Below are positions 63,894 through 64,000 of a stretch of DNA of 64,000 nt, one piece after another. Origin of the DNA: Didymodactylos carnosus (taxonomy: Eukaryota > Rotifera > Eurotatoria > Philodinida > Philodinidae). The number at the start of each line of letters is the position of its first letter. Positions within the stretch are counted from its first letter, which is position 1. The stretch is from the NCBI GenBank assembly GCA_905250885.1, contig CAJNOQ010000029.1, positions 33,477-97,476 on the forward strand, given 5' to 3'. The notes under the pieces were generated by a model. That model made no database searches, was not told the DNA's origin, and saw only the letters and a program-made list of their open reading frames with translations. A program made the position numbers and the translations under genes.

Positions 63894-64000
63894 ATTTTAT
63901 TTAGTCCTTGATCTTAAAACTGACTTGGTGATGATGAAAGTTTAAAAGAAACTTTGTCTAGATCATACCGAACAAAGAGAAAAATATAACATAAAAAAAC

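Noticed and set aside
1-64000. CRISPR arrays, telomeric repeats, rRNA genes, a spliced-leader RNA gene
   Set aside because: I looked for regular spacer-repeat arrays, TTAGGG-type or related tandem telomere repeats, rRNA blocks and a leader RNA gene and saw none. Simple microsatellites explain the tandem runs.

Overview
The window is nuclear DNA of a small invertebrate animal. It is strongly AT-rich and full of microsatellites. Genes are split by many very short introns (mostly about 50-70 bp, GT-AG, with TTTTAG-type acceptors) and use the standard genetic code. The best guess is a bdelloid rotifer (Rotaria/Adineta-like). This rests on intron size, base composition, the mix of decayed transposable elements, a beta-trefoil lectin pseudogene, and an acceptor-like AG a few bases upstream of nearly every start codon, which fits spliced-leader trans-splicing (known in bdelloids). 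It is an inference, not a demonstrated assignment.

Layout. 1-16440: no gene seen; AT-rich DNA with microsatellites and one less AT-rich island near 10.9-11.3 kb. 16441-20352 (+): a SoxD (SOX5/6/13-type) transcription factor in 8 exons. 20353-23221: non-coding, with a patch of repeated ACTT/AAGT motifs. 23222-25578 (+): a FAM47-family protein in 10 exons. 26263-30493 (+): the intraflagellar-transport protein IFT88 in 24 exons. 30494-35540: non-coding, with two inverted-repeat elements. 35541-38198 (+): an ataxin-1-like AXH-domain protein in 3 exons. 38199-45301: a graveyard of mobile DNA holding a broken non-LTR retrotransposon, a decayed beta-trefoil lectin, and two repeat families, one of them a near-identical 373-bp direct-repeat pair. 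45407-47823 (-): CTU2 (tRNA wobble-uridine thiolation), 11 exons. 48399-48875 (-): ribosomal protein RPL27A (uL15), intronless coding sequence. 50649-54704 (+): a RALBP1-like RhoGAP protein in 14 exons. 55664-56231 (+): BOLA3-like mitochondrial Fe-S protein. 56682-57724 (-): an LDLa / transmembrane / PPxY-tail protein whose 5' end was not found. 57725-64000: mostly non-coding, with two copies of a tRNA-derived SINE, a long near-perfect palindrome and one unexplained reading frame at the right edge.

The genes do not form an operon or pathway. They are ordinary single animal genes: transcription (SoxD, ataxin-1), cilia (IFT88), tRNA modification and translation (CTU2, RPL27A), small-GTPase signalling (RALBP1) and mitochondrial Fe-S assembly (BOLA3). 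FAM47 lies 684 bp upstream of IFT88 on the same strand. The most unusual content is in the repeats: at least six distinct inverted-repeat elements, three of them cleanly bounded by TA dinucleotides (Tc1/mariner-type target sites) and several filled with a short repeated motif, together with the SINE family and the candidate trans-splice acceptors. I found no CRISPR array, rRNA gene, confident tRNA gene or prokaryotic-type system.
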